From assembly GCF_947499295.1 (NCBI RefSeq), contig NZ_CANMNP010000010.1:62001-126000 (forward strand): a DNA stretch of 64,000 bases, given 5' to 3'. The DNA comes from an uncultured Roseibium sp. (lineage in GTDB: Bacteria > Pseudomonadota > Alphaproteobacteria > Rhizobiales > Stappiaceae). Below, one piece after another: positions 54,160-62,840 of the stretch. The position numbers and the translations under genes were made by a program. The notes beneath the pieces were generated by a model. It saw nothing but the letters and a program-made list of their open reading frames with translations, searched no databases and had not been told where the DNA came from. Numbering within the stretch: the first letter of the stretch is position 1; the number at the start of each line of letters is the position of its first letter.

Positions 54160-56187
54160 GTGGACATTCTCGGTACCGCTATGCCGGCGCTCGCCCAGGC
54201 CTCAGCGATGATCTTTCAGCCAGCAGTTCTCGGATACCTCGTCCTTGGCGTGGTAATGGGCTTATGCATCGGTGTCTTTCCCGGGCTGGGGGGCATTGCC
54301 GGCTTGTCGCTGCTGCTTCCCTTCATGTTCGGCATGGACCCAGTTCTTGGCCTTGCGCTGATGATTGGCATGGTCGCGGTTGTGCCGACATCCGATACGT
54401 TTGCCTCCGTGCTTATGGGCATCCCCGGATCTTCCGCGTCTCAGGCAACAGTGCTTGACGGTTTTCCACTTGCGAAAAAGGGCGAAGCAGCACGCGCCCT
54501 GTCTGCAGCCTTTGCATCGTCCCTGTTCGGCGGTCTGGTTGGCGCTGCGTTCCTCACGGTTTTCATTTTGGTTGCAAGGCCCATTGTGCTTGAATTTCGC
54601 ACACCTGAGCTGTTGATGATCACATTGTTTGGTCTGTCGATGGTCGGCATTCTGGCCGGACAGGTGGCCATCAAAGGCATCGTCGCCGCCGGCCTAGGTT
54701 TGATGGTTGGCACGATCGGCGAGGGCGACAGCGCCGGTGCCCTGCGCATGGCCACGTATGACATGCCCTATCTCACTGATGGCCTGAAACTCGTCATCGT
54801 TGGCCTCGGTATTTTCGCCATCCCGGAAATTGTTGCTCTTCTTCGCCAGGACCGCGCGATTTCCGAGCGCTCAATGCTCGGCGGCGGCTGGCTGCACGGC
54901 GTGCGTGACTGGTTTGCCAATATCTGGCTCAGCGTGCGCTGCTCTCTCATAGGCGTCACGGTCGGCGTCATCCCGGGGCTCGGCGGTTCGGTGGTTGATT
55001 GGATCGCCTATGGCCACACCGTCCAGACGTCGAAAGACAAATCAAAATTCGGCAACGGTGATGTGAGGGGGGTCATCGGACCGGAAAGCTCCAACAACGC
55101 CAAGGAAGGCGGCGGTCTGGTGCCGACATTGCTCTTCGGAATACCCGGATCGGGATCAATGGCGGTTTTCATCGGTGCTGTTGCATTGCTCGGCTCAGGT
55201 CAGATCGAGGTAGGCCCCTCGATGCTGAAGAACAATCTTGACGTCACCTACGCGATTGTCTGGCTTCTGGCTCTGGCAAATGTAGTCGGCACGGTCATCT
55301 GCATTTTGGGATCCGGTGGCATAGCACGATTGACCACCATTCCCTTCGCTTTGCTTGCCCCATTCCTGTTCATGATCATTTCGTTCGCCGCGTTCCAGTC
55401 AGGTCAGAACCTGATGGATCTGGTCGCGCTTTTCGCCATAGGTCTTCTCGGCATCCTGATGCGGCGTTTCGACTGGTCACGGCCGGCGTTCCTGATTGGC
55501 TTTGTGCTCTCCAACCCTGCGGAAACCTATGCCAACCAGGCAGTGCAAATTGCCAGTTCGAGATTCCGCAAAGGGTTCGCAGAAGGCATGGAATATATTT
55601 TCTCGCCCATCGTGATCATTCTCATTCTGGTGACGATCGTGTCCGTCGTGGTCGGATTGCGCCAATCGAAGAACATCCGCGCCGAAGGTGATGTTTCGAC
55701 AGGCACGAAGCGCGCACCCCTGATCTTCCTGATGGCCATCCTTGGTTATCTCGCATTTGCCTTCACCAATGCATCGCTGATCCCGGATTACGCGTCAGCA
55801 GACAGGGTATTCCCGCAATTCATCGGACTGGTCTCAATCCTTGGATGCATCATTTTGCTGTTTCAAATGCGCGGTGCGAGCGAAAGACACGCGCTCTTCT
55901 GCGACAGTGAAGCAGGAAATTCGGAAGACAACCGACACGGGCTTTGGAGCACACTGGCATGGTTCGCCGGCCTGCTGATCCTGACTTCGCTCATTGGTTT
56001 TATTCTCGCACTTGCCGTTTTCCTGGTTGCCTTCATCCACTATCGCGCAAAACGCAGCTTTGCTTACGCCGCCACCTACGGCGCCTGCGGCATTGCATTC
56101 ATGTGCTGCATGGCCTGGCTTTTAAACCGCGATTTCCCGCCGGGCCTATTGCAGTCCTTCGCAAAACTTCCATGGCCACTGACGTGA
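54160..56187 (+). CDS. tctA: Fused TctA-TctB tripartite tricarboxylate transporter membrane protein
   Basis: About 675 residues from GTG 54160, where the family start VDILGTAMPAL begins; the frame continues upstream to TTG 54112, inside a hairpin. Residues ~1-500 are TctA: GVVMGLCIGVFPGLGGIAGL, MGIPGSSASQATVLDGFPLAKKG and GLVPTLLFGIPGSGSMAVF. Residues ~520-675 have four helices and fit TctB (DUF1468). TctA and TctB are usually separate proteins, so a fusion is notable but known in some genomes. It transports tricarboxylates with TctC. Confidence 0.9.
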   Translation: MDILGTAMPALAQASAMIFQPAVLGYLVLGVVMGLCIGVFPGLGGIAGLSLLLPFMFGMDPVLGLALMIGMVAVVPTSDTFASVLMGIPGSSASQATVLDGFPLAKKGEAARALSAAFASSLFGGLVGAAFLTVFILVARPIVLEFRTPELLMITLFGLSMVGILAGQVAIKGIVAAGLGLMVGTIGEGDSAGALRMATYDMPYLTDGLKLVIVGLGIFAIPEIVALLRQDRAISERSMLGGGWLHGVRDWFANIWLSVRCSLIGVTVGVIPGLGGSVVDWIAYGHTVQTSKDKSKFGNGDVRGVIGPESSNNAKEGGGLVPTLLFGIPGSGSMAVFIGAVALLGSGQIEVGPSMLKNNLDVTYAIVWLLALANVVGTVICILGSGGIARLTTIPFALLAPFLFMIISFAAFQSGQNLMDLVALFAIGLLGILMRRFDWSRPAFLIGFVLSNPAETYANQAVQIASSRFRKGFAEGMEYIFSPIVIILILVTIVSVVVGLRQSKNIRAEGDVSTGTKRAPLIFLMAILGYLAFAFTNASLIPDYASADRVFPQFIGLVSILGCIILLFQMRGASERHALFCDSEAGNSEDNRHGLWSTLAWFAGLLILTSLIGFILALAVFLVAFIHYRAKRSFAYAATYGACGIAFMCCMAWLLNRDFPPGLLQSFAKLPWPLT

Positions 56188-56252
56188 AGACGACCAGTCG
56201 ACACTCCGGTGCAACCGGCCAATGCAGTTGATCTGATCAGGGAGACGGCCGA

Positions 56253-57344
56253 ATGATCCAGACATCTACCCCTTTCATTTTCATGCGCGGCGGTTCTTCG
56301 CGCGGGCCTTACCTCAAGCGAAGCGATCTGCCACAGGATCTGGATGTCCTGTCGAAAGTGCTGACCTCAATTGTTGGGTCCGGACACCCATTCAACATCG
56401 ATGGGATTGGAGGAGGCACGGCCGTCACGACCAAGGTTGCCATGCTGTCAAAATCCGACGACGAGTGGGCAGATGTCGACTATTTTTTCGCACAGGTTGG
56501 TGTTGAAGAAGAGCTGGTCGATTTCAGACCCTCCTGCGGAAATATTCTGGTGGGTGTCGGCCCTGCAGCAATCGAAATGGGCCTGGTGGATCCGAGTGGC
56601 GACGTGACAGAAGTAAAGATCAGAGCCGTCAATACAGGAATGCTTGTTTCCGAAATCGTGCAAACCCCCGGTGGCGTCGTTCAGTACGACGGCGATGCTG
56701 CAATCGACGGTGTTCCGGGTACCGCAGCTCCGATCCAGCTTCAATTCATGAAGGTTGAAGGAAGCCTGACCGGAGCCTTGTTTCCGACAGGGCATGCACA
56801 GGAAATCATCAATGAGGTCCCGGTAACTTGCATGGATGTTGCCATGCCTATGGTCATCGGTCTCGCACGTGACTTCGGCCTGACAGGCGAAGAAAGCGCG
56901 GAAGATATCGACAAGAACACGGGCCTTTTTGAGAAGATGGAAGCCGTCCGGCTGATTGCCGGGGAGCGCATGGGTCTTGGAGATGTCCGAAAATCCGTGA
57001 CGCCGAAATTCGGATTGCTGTCGGAACCAAAGCACGGCGGAACGGCATCAGTACGCTACTTCATGCCCTGGAACTGCCACCCCACTTTGGCTGTCACCGG
57101 ATCCCAATGCCTGGCTTCCTGTCTGTTAGCTCCCGGCACGGTCGGCGAAAGGCTCCTCACTGAACGGCCGGCCACACCAGCAACATTGCAGCTTGAGCAT
57201 CCGATGGGCAAAATGGAAGTGCTCATAGACTACGAAATTCAGCAGGGGCGATTCAACGTCAAGTCGGCGGGATTGCTCAGAACCGCGCGCAAACTGGCGA
57301 CAGGTGAGGTGTTTGTGCCGGCAACTGTCTGGTCTCGAAACTGA
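56253..57344 (+). CDS. PrpF-family isomerase (aconitate isomerase / 4-oxalomesaconate tautomerase-like)
   Basis: A 363-residue protein of the PrpF fold. Signatures: FIFMRGGSSRGPYLKRSDLP, FNIDGIGGGTAVTTKVAML, and DFRPSCGNILVGVGPAAI with the catalytic Cys. Related enzymes isomerise cis- and trans-aconitate, 2-methylaconitate or 4-oxalomesaconate. In this context an aconitate delta- or cis-trans isomerase is the likely role; a gallate-pathway tautomerase would be expected beside GalB-type genes, which are absent. GGGAG precedes the start. Confidence 0.85.
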   Translation: MIQTSTPFIFMRGGSSRGPYLKRSDLPQDLDVLSKVLTSIVGSGHPFNIDGIGGGTAVTTKVAMLSKSDDEWADVDYFFAQVGVEEELVDFRPSCGNILVGVGPAAIEMGLVDPSGDVTEVKIRAVNTGMLVSEIVQTPGGVVQYDGDAAIDGVPGTAAPIQLQFMKVEGSLTGALFPTGHAQEIINEVPVTCMDVAMPMVIGLARDFGLTGEESAEDIDKNTGLFEKMEAVRLIAGERMGLGDVRKSVTPKFGLLSEPKHGGTASVRYFMPWNCHPTLAVTGSQCLASCLLAPGTVGERLLTERPATPATLQLEHPMGKMEVLIDYEIQQGRFNVKSAGLLRTARKLATGEVFVPATVWSRN

Positions 57345-57385
57345 CGAAATTGCCAATCATCGAGTTCCTCAAACGGGTGCACAGC

Positions 57386-57625
57386 ATGAAGACCGAATAT
57401 GATGCACATATCGAGGCCGCAACACTTGCACTTCAGATCGCGCGACAACAGATTACCGATGAAATCAAGAACTACCCAACGCCTGTTGCCGGTTGCGACC
57501 TTCAGTACAACGTTCTTTTGTCCAAACGGATGCAGGTGACAAGGGCGCTGCATGCCATGAGCTCCGAGGTGTTTGTTCCCACTCCAAGAACCCTTGTTGC
57601 AGGAGGCGGCGTGGAAAGTCGATGA
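57386..57625 (+). CDS. Small conserved-looking protein of unknown function
   Basis: A 79-residue protein from ATG 57386; a TTG at 57350 gives 12 more residues. No signal, no membrane helix and no known motif. MKTEYDAHIEAATLALQIAR is helical and charged. Its stop overlaps the start of the dehydrogenase gene (ATGA), which argues for real translation. It may form a complex with that enzyme or the PrpF-like one. Confidence 0.55.
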   Translation: MKTEYDAHIEAATLALQIARQQITDEIKNYPTPVAGCDLQYNVLLSKRMQVTRALHAMSSEVFVPTPRTLVAGGGVESR

Positions 57626-58593
57626 AAGTACATATTCTTGATGACTGGTTTGACACACTGAGCAGCTTGCCCTGTTTTGACAAACTTGACGGCCATGACG
57701 TCACTGTCTGGACCGATCATGTTGAAAACGCCTCAATCCTCGCTGACCGTCTTCAAGAGGCTGACTGTCTAATGCTCTTCCGCGAGAGAACCAGGATTAC
57801 CGAGGAGCTTCTAAACAAGCTCCCGAACTTGAAACTGATCTCCCAGCGAAGCGTTTACCCACATATCGATGTCTCCGCATGCACACAAAATGGCGTGCTT
57901 CTTTGCTCCAACATGCATTCAGACACCCCGTCTTATGCCGCGGCGGAACTGACGTTGGCCGTGATGCTTTCAAGCTTTCGCCAAATTCCGGAACAGGTTG
58001 CTTCCATACGCCGTGGAAACTGGCAAATGGGCGTTGGTCGAACCCTGCGCGGTCGCACGCTTGGGCTTTATGGGTATGGGCGTATAGCAAAGGCGGTCGC
58101 CACTTATGCGCAAGCCATTGGCATGAATGTTCAATGGTGGTCGTCCGAGAATGGCAGAGAGCGGGCTAGGACAGACGGTGTTCAACTCGCAGAAAGTCGG
58201 GAAATCTTTTTTTCAACGTCGGATATCGTTAGCCTGCATGTCAGGCTGAAACCTGAAACACGCGGGATCATTACAGAGCAAGATCTGGCATCCATGAAAC
58301 CGCGCTCGCTTCTGGTCAACACGTCCAGATCAGGCCTTATTGCACCGGGCAATCTGGAAACCGAGATTGCCAAAGGCCGCATCTTTGCGGCAGTTGACGT
58401 CTTTGACAGTGAACCGCTGACGGATATCGACAATCCGCTTTTGACCTCACCAAACGTATTGCCAACGCCACATATAGGCTACGTCACCGAAGATGAATTC
58501 GACCTTCAGTTTTCTGATATTTTCGATCAGATCGTCGCATATGCGGAAAACAAGCCCATTCACATGATCAACCCGGAAGTTTGGATATCCTGA
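57622..58593 (+). CDS. D-2-hydroxyacid dehydrogenase family protein
   Basis: A 323-residue dehydrogenase. The NAD-binding loop reads GLYGYGRIAKAVA, with Ala where the last Gly is common. Catalytic residues are in place: Arg in NTSRSGLI, Glu in DSEPL, His in PTPHIGYVTEDE. The start is the ATG overlapping the upstream stop. It could reduce or oxidise an aconitate- or isocitrate-derived keto acid; substrate is unknown. Last gene of the tct/prpF string. Confidence 0.87.
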   Translation: MKVHILDDWFDTLSSLPCFDKLDGHDVTVWTDHVENASILADRLQEADCLMLFRERTRITEELLNKLPNLKLISQRSVYPHIDVSACTQNGVLLCSNMHSDTPSYAAAELTLAVMLSSFRQIPEQVASIRRGNWQMGVGRTLRGRTLGLYGYGRIAKAVATYAQAIGMNVQWWSSENGRERARTDGVQLAESREIFFSTSDIVSLHVRLKPETRGIITEQDLASMKPRSLLVNTSRSGLIAPGNLETEIAKGRIFAAVDVFDSEPLTDIDNPLLTSPNVLPTPHIGYVTEDEFDLQFSDIFDQIVAYAENKPIHMINPEVWIS

Positions 58594-58799
58594 TGGTGTA
58601 AACGAGACTTCATTGGCCTCGAATTCCAATTCACAAGCTTCGATATTGGTCTCTTGCTGGATACCTGGCTTAGGATATCCCGTCCTGATTGCGGCACCCG
58701 AGGACTTTAGGCAAAATTCAAATCTACGGACTCGACTGATATATATTTTGAACCGGTTCGATTGCAGCAACTTGGTATGACCTGAGCAGAGGGCTTCCA

Positions 58800-59339
58800 G
58801 TGGAGTTTTTAATAAACGCGCGTGGCCGCGAAAGCGACATTTGCAATCTCTTCGGCAACGTTTTTGCAGAAGCAGAAGGGGCTGAAGAAGGCGAACTGAT
58901 CGGGCAACTGTCGCGTGATCTCATGCAGGAAACTGCCTCGGATGACCTCCATACGTTCTATGCCGTTCACAAAGAAGAAGTCGTCGCTGCTATCATGTTC
59001 TCCCGGATGGTCTTCGACCAGGATGAGCGCCATGTATTCGTGCTAGGGCCTGTCGCGGTTGCGACCGCACACCAAGGTGAGGGGATTGGTCAAAGTCTCA
59101 TAAGCTTTGGTCTAGAAACGCTCGCACAAGCCGGTGTTGAGGTTGCTTTGACCTACGGTGATCCGAAATTCTATTCTCGGGTCGGCTTCGAACCGATTAC
59201 CGAAGAAGATGTGGCTGCGCCATTCAAGCTGCAATATCCATTCGGTTGGCTTGGGCAATCCCTGACGGAAACACCTCTGACGTCCATCAAGGGATCTTCT
59301 CGGTGCGTTTCAGCGATTGGAAAGCCGATCTATTGGTGA
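58800..59339 (+). CDS. GNAT-family N-acetyltransferase
   Basis: About 179 residues from GTG 58800, with only a weak GAGG ahead. The acetyl-CoA-binding motif A is at VLGPVAVATAHQGEGIGQSLISFGLETLAQAG, then VALTYGDPKFYSRVGFEP, a common GNAT C-terminal pattern. Substrate not known. The ~200 bases upstream, after the dehydrogenase gene, hold no other gene that I can support. Confidence 0.78.
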   Translation: MEFLINARGRESDICNLFGNVFAEAEGAEEGELIGQLSRDLMQETASDDLHTFYAVHKEEVVAAIMFSRMVFDQDERHVFVLGPVAVATAHQGEGIGQSLISFGLETLAQAGVEVALTYGDPKFYSRVGFEPITEEDVAAPFKLQYPFGWLGQSLTETPLTSIKGSSRCVSAIGKPIYW

Positions 59340-59407
59340 ATCCCGGTCATTGAAGAGCGGTCCTGGCCAATTGGACCTCGTGAAACCGCAAGCCGATGTG
59401 ATGACAG

Positions 59408-59434
59408 CTTTGCCAGGCGCTTGGCCTGGCAAAG
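59408..59434. repeat. Perfect inverted repeat (stem 11) between GNAT and algD genes
   Basis: CTTTGCCAGGC and GCCTGGCAAAG with a five-base loop. It could act as a terminator for the convergent genes; no long T-run follows. Confidence 0.7.
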
Positions 59435-59437
59435 AGT

Positions 59438-59483
59438 ATCCGCTCCCTTTCTTAAGTGGGCGATGGGGCGAAAGGGAGCGGAT
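59438..59483. repeat. Second inverted repeat (stem 14) next to the first
   Basis: ATCCGCTCCCTTTC at 59438-59451 pairs perfectly with GAAAGGGAGCGGAT at 59470-59483, with an 18-base loop. Lies immediately after the 59408 repeat. Confidence 0.65.
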
Positions 59484-59497
59484 GGGAGTGTGCGGTC

Positions 59498-60907
59498 CTA
59501 CCAACCAATTCCCGTGTAATTGGAAGAGGCAGGGAGCGGAGCTGAAATGCGGACAAGGTCCACAATCACCGCGTCTTCTTTTTTGGACTCCAGCACACTC
59601 CGAAGACCTGGAATTTTTTGCGATACGATGATCGCATCAGCTTGTTCGACTGCTTCTGCGGCAGCCTCTTTCAAAAATTTCGGCAGGTCTTCAACGACGT
59701 CCTTAAGGTGAGGAGCTGCATATTGCATGTAGTCGAATTGCTGCTTGATATGCGCTCCCGGCTGAATTGCAGGATCAAAAGCAGTGACTTCGACGCCTCT
59801 GTTCTTGAGTTTCGCAATTACCTCAAGTGCCGGGCTTTCCCTTAGGTCGTCAGTGCCCGGCTTGAAAGCAACGCCCAGGATCGCAACCTTTTTCGCACCG
59901 CTTCGTTCAACAAGATCCACCGCTTCGTCGATTTGTTTCTGGTTGGAGGGCATCAACGCATCAATCATTGGCAGGTCCACACCAAGTTTGTTGGCCAGGT
60001 GACTGACTGCCCGAACCTCTTTGGGAAGGCAGGAACCGCCAAAAGCAAATCCCGGCTTCAGGTAGTAAGGAGAAAGGTTTAGCTTCGTATCCTGAACGAA
60101 AATGTCCATGACGGCGTGACTGTCGATGCCCATTGGTTTGCAAAGCCGGCCAACTTCGTTTGCGAAACACACTTTTGCAGCATGCCAGACGTTGTCGACG
60201 TATTTCACCAGCTCGGCGACTTCAACGGTTGTCACAATAGGGGACGTGTCGACCGGCTCGTAGATCTTCGACAGAACCGCTGCGGTCTTGGTATCCGTAA
60301 CCCCAATCACAGTTTTGGGCGGCTCATGAAAGTCTGCGACTGCCGTGCCTTCCCGCAAGAACTCCGGATTGAATCCTATTCCAAAGTCAATGCCGGCAAC
60401 CTTGCCCGAATGCCGCTCGATGATCGGCTTCATGATGTCCAGTGTGGTGCCAGGTGGAACCGAACATCGAAGAACCACCACATGAAACGCGGTTTTGTCA
60501 GCGAGTGCTTCACCAATCCCTTTTGCAACTGCCTCGATCGCTCGCGTATCGCAGCCACCGTCCTTGCTGGTCGGCGTGCCAACGGACACGAAGGTTACAT
60601 CCGTTTCACGAACAGCTCTTTGAAGGTTGGTCGTTGCAGACAGGAGGTCTTCAGAAACACCGCGCGTCAAGAGTTCGGAGAGGCGGTCTTCATGAATTGG
60701 GCTATTGCCCCAGGCTATTGAGTCGACTTTCTTCTGGTCGATATCGGCACCAACAACACGGTGTCCGAGAGAGCTGAGACAGGCGAGGGAAACCGCACCG
60801 ACATAACCAAGCCCAATCACACTGATCGAAGCTTTTGGCTCTGCAATGCTGAAAGGGAGGGTGTCGATTTTCTGAGCTGTGTTGAGGTTGCCGATATACA
60901 TGTTCAT
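59498..60907 (-). CDS. algD: GDP-mannose 6-dehydrogenase (AlgD-like)
   Basis: About 469 residues from ATG 60907, which has AGGAGA seven bases before it. The Rossmann motif VIGLGYVGAVSLACLSSLGH and the catalytic region KPGFAFGGSCLPKEVRAVSH (Cys) are those of GDP-mannose dehydrogenases; KLNLSPYYLKPGF is specific for this branch rather than UDP-glucose enzymes. It makes GDP-mannuronate, the alginate-type precursor. A sigma-54-like promoter stands 38 bases before the start, and divergent neighbours also touch mannose metabolism. The longer frame to 60961 runs through this promoter. Confidence 0.9.
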   Translation of the reverse strand: MNMYIGNLNTAQKIDTLPFSIAEPKASISVIGLGYVGAVSLACLSSLGHRVVGADIDQKKVDSIAWGNSPIHEDRLSELLTRGVSEDLLSATTNLQRAVRETDVTFVSVGTPTSKDGGCDTRAIEAVAKGIGEALADKTAFHVVVLRCSVPPGTTLDIMKPIIERHSGKVAGIDFGIGFNPEFLREGTAVADFHEPPKTVIGVTDTKTAAVLSKIYEPVDTSPIVTTVEVAELVKYVDNVWHAAKVCFANEVGRLCKPMGIDSHAVMDIFVQDTKLNLSPYYLKPGFAFGGSCLPKEVRAVSHLANKLGVDLPMIDALMPSNQKQIDEAVDLVERSGAKKVAILGVAFKPGTDDLRESPALEVIAKLKNRGVEVTAFDPAIQPGAHIKQQFDYMQYAAPHLKDVVEDLPKFLKEAAAEAVEQADAIIVSQKIPGLRSVLESKKEDAVIVDLVRISAPLPASSNYTGIGW

Positions 60908-60944
60908 CTGTTTTCTCCTGGAAACATCGTTCTGGGATACAGAG

Positions 60945-60960
60945 AACAAGGACCGTGCCA
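60945..60960 (-). promoter_or_regulatory. Sigma-54-like promoter of algD
   Basis: Minus strand TGGCACGGTCCTTGTT: the -24 box TGGCACG is perfect, the -12 box reads TTGT where TTGC is expected. Spacing is right. It shares the GTCCTTG core with the promoter of the divergent gene. Confidence 0.6.
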
Positions 60961-61334
60961 ATTCGAGTGAATCCTATTTTCATTCTTAAAAACAGATAGT
61001 TATATTTTTTCAAGATGATTGAATAGATGTTGGCACTTCCGAAAATCAAAAAATACGAATTCGATTTTGCGCAAATTGAAAACTTTTAAGGGCAGCCGAG
61101 TTCAGACGTCAGTACCGATCGATAAATAGGTCTTGTTCCACAGCCGCCATACACACGCGTATTTATAAAGAGCACCGCAAATGCATGCAGGCCGTTCGTG
61201 CTTTGCAAATTCAGATGACGCAATTGCCGTTTCGCAAAGTCAAAAATCATACGACCACAATAAACAAAAGCCAAAAACAGCTTAAATAATTGTTTTAATT
61301 TAGCTTTTTAGAATTTTTTTTCCAATCAAATAAC
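60961..61334. promoter_or_regulatory. Divergent regulatory gap with TTGC/GCAA dyads
   Basis: An AT-rich stretch. Palindromes are TTTGCGCAAA (61066-61075), TGCATGCA (61182-61189), TTTGCAAA (61202-61209) and GCAATTGC (61220-61227), with TTTCGCAAA nearby. They resemble half-sites of a LuxO/NtrC-type activator and lie between two sigma-54-like promoters. No gene is seen; short ORFs are weak. Confidence 0.5.
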
Positions 61335-61350
61335 TGGCCAAGTCCTTGCA
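61335..61350 (+). promoter_or_regulatory. Sigma-54 promoter of the HAD-like gene
   Basis: TGGCCAAGTCCTTGCA has the GG-N10-GC spacing and a perfect TTGCA -12 box; -24 is TGGC with a C in place of A. Predicted start near 61361, followed by a good ribosome site (AGAGGAGA) before ATG 61388. Confidence 0.7.
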
Positions 61351-61387
61351 ACTGCTTCAACAAACCCTTTCTAGAGGAGAAGCAAAC

Positions 61388-62227
61388 ATGTTTCCGAAAC
61401 CAGTATTCGCTCCAGTCGGCCGTGTGTCCGGACCGGTCACAGGCACCGCAAACCGACTGAATGATGTCTTTCTTTTGGATTTGGACGCGCTGGTAAGAAA
61501 CGATCAAGCGCACTTAGAGTACGGCCTGGCAAACTATCTCGATGATTTCGCAAAGTTGCGTCCTTGTTATCTGCTGAGCCGATCCAGCTACAACGATGTT
61601 TTGCTGCGCTTACCTGAAAGGCTTATCAGGTCATTGACCGGCGTCTTTGCCAACTCCGGCGCGGAACTCTGGTCTCAAAACGAAGTCATGATCAGGCATG
61701 AGCATGACTTTTCCGACGATCTCTTCGAATTCGTTGCGAAAGTTGTGCAGCAAAGCAATTATCCAGCCAAGAGAACGCCAACAATAGAATGCGGTCCGGC
61801 ATCACTCCGTATTTGCCTTGCGGGCACCAACAGCACTGCCAGGCAAATCGAGAATTACAGGATCTGGGAAAGCGAGCGCGGTGAACTGACGGTCATTTTG
61901 GACGAGTTCAGTGCCCGTTTCCCGAACTATGAAGTCTATAGGGATACAGACCACAGCCTATTGATCATGCCGGGCTCATTCAACAGCTCGATCGTTCGCA
62001 ATCATCTCATCAAGCGGCACAAATCAGCGCGCCTGATTGCTTATCTCAAGCATCGCTCCGTCAGCAGCTTTGCCCGGCCATTGCACAGCTCATTTTCCGG
62101 TGCAGACATCAGCACGGTCGTTGGTGGTCCCTGCGACGTCAGTCAGCTTTTGAGCTACGAAAAACGCTGTATGTCCGGACACGAATACCTCTGCAAGCTA
62201 CCGACTTCCATTCTCGAGGAGGCCTGA
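61388..62227 (+). CDS. Phosphomannomutase-like HAD-family protein with degenerate motif
   Basis: A 279-residue protein. DVFLLDLDALV (D31, D33) is the HAD nucleophile motif, but the usual Gly-Thr after the second Asp is lost. VFANSGAELWS fits the ENG-type loop of eukaryotic phosphomannomutases, and FPNYEVYRDTDHSLLIMPG fits the later substrate region. The metal-binding acidic motif IV cannot be found. It may be an altered phosphatase/mutase or a regulator. Placed divergent to algD with a shared sigma-54-type control region, it fits mannose-nucleotide metabolism. Family call is by resemblance. Confidence 0.5.
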   Translation: MFPKPVFAPVGRVSGPVTGTANRLNDVFLLDLDALVRNDQAHLEYGLANYLDDFAKLRPCYLLSRSSYNDVLLRLPERLIRSLTGVFANSGAELWSQNEVMIRHEHDFSDDLFEFVAKVVQQSNYPAKRTPTIECGPASLRICLAGTNSTARQIENYRIWESERGELTVILDEFSARFPNYEVYRDTDHSLLIMPGSFNSSIVRNHLIKRHKSARLIAYLKHRSVSSFARPLHSSFSGADISTVVGGPCDVSQLLSYEKRCMSGHEYLCKLPTSILEEA

Positions 62228-62228
62228 G

Positions 62229-62801
62229 ATGCGTGCCTTGCAGCCCAAAACCCGCGGCATGACCGGTTGGTCTATACTGGACAGCCGAAAGGTCTTTGAA
62301 GCCGGCGACCGCCTTCGCGTGCTACGCCAGACGATCAGTCTGCCGGACAGCCGCATCGTAGACGACTACTATCAGATCGATCTGCCGTCGTTTGCCAGCA
62401 TCTATGCTGTCACGGAACAAAATGAAGTACTCATCCTGAAGCAATACAAACACGGAGTGGGGGAGACATGTCTCACTTTGCCTGGCGGTCAAATTGATGC
62501 CTGTGAAGACCCTGAATTTTCGGCGCGACGGGAATTGCTTGAAGAGACCGGTTACGGTGGAGGAAAATGGGTTGCGGCGCCCACAATGGTGCTCCACGGC
62601 AATCAGAAGATCGCCAAATCGCATGTCTTCATAGCCAGTCACGTAATCAAATTGAGTGAGGCAAACTCGGGAGATCTGGAAACGTCGACATTGCTGACTG
62701 TTCCTCGCAAAGAAGTCAAACGGTCGATGCTGAGCGGAAAAACTCCAATCGCCTCACACGTCGCTGCAATCGGTCTGGCGGAAATGTATCTTGATGACTA
62801 G
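62229..62801 (+). CDS. Nudix hydrolase
   Basis: A 190-residue protein with a textbook Nudix box: G87-x5-E93-x7-REL-x-EE-x-GY (residues 87-109). The layout, with an N-terminal beta domain, fits ADP-ribose- or nucleotide-sugar-diphosphatases. Next to GDP-mannose genes, a GDP-mannose or related nucleotide-sugar substrate is possible. GGAGG precedes ATG 62229, one base after the HAD gene stop, so they are co-transcribed. Confidence 0.88.
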   Translation: MRALQPKTRGMTGWSILDSRKVFEAGDRLRVLRQTISLPDSRIVDDYYQIDLPSFASIYAVTEQNEVLILKQYKHGVGETCLTLPGGQIDACEDPEFSARRELLEETGYGGGKWVAAPTMVLHGNQKIAKSHVFIASHVIKLSEANSGDLETSTLLTVPRKEVKRSMLSGKTPIASHVAAIGLAEMYLDD

Positions 62802-62840
62802 CAATCAACGGCTAAACGGGAACTGACAGTCAACCGACAG

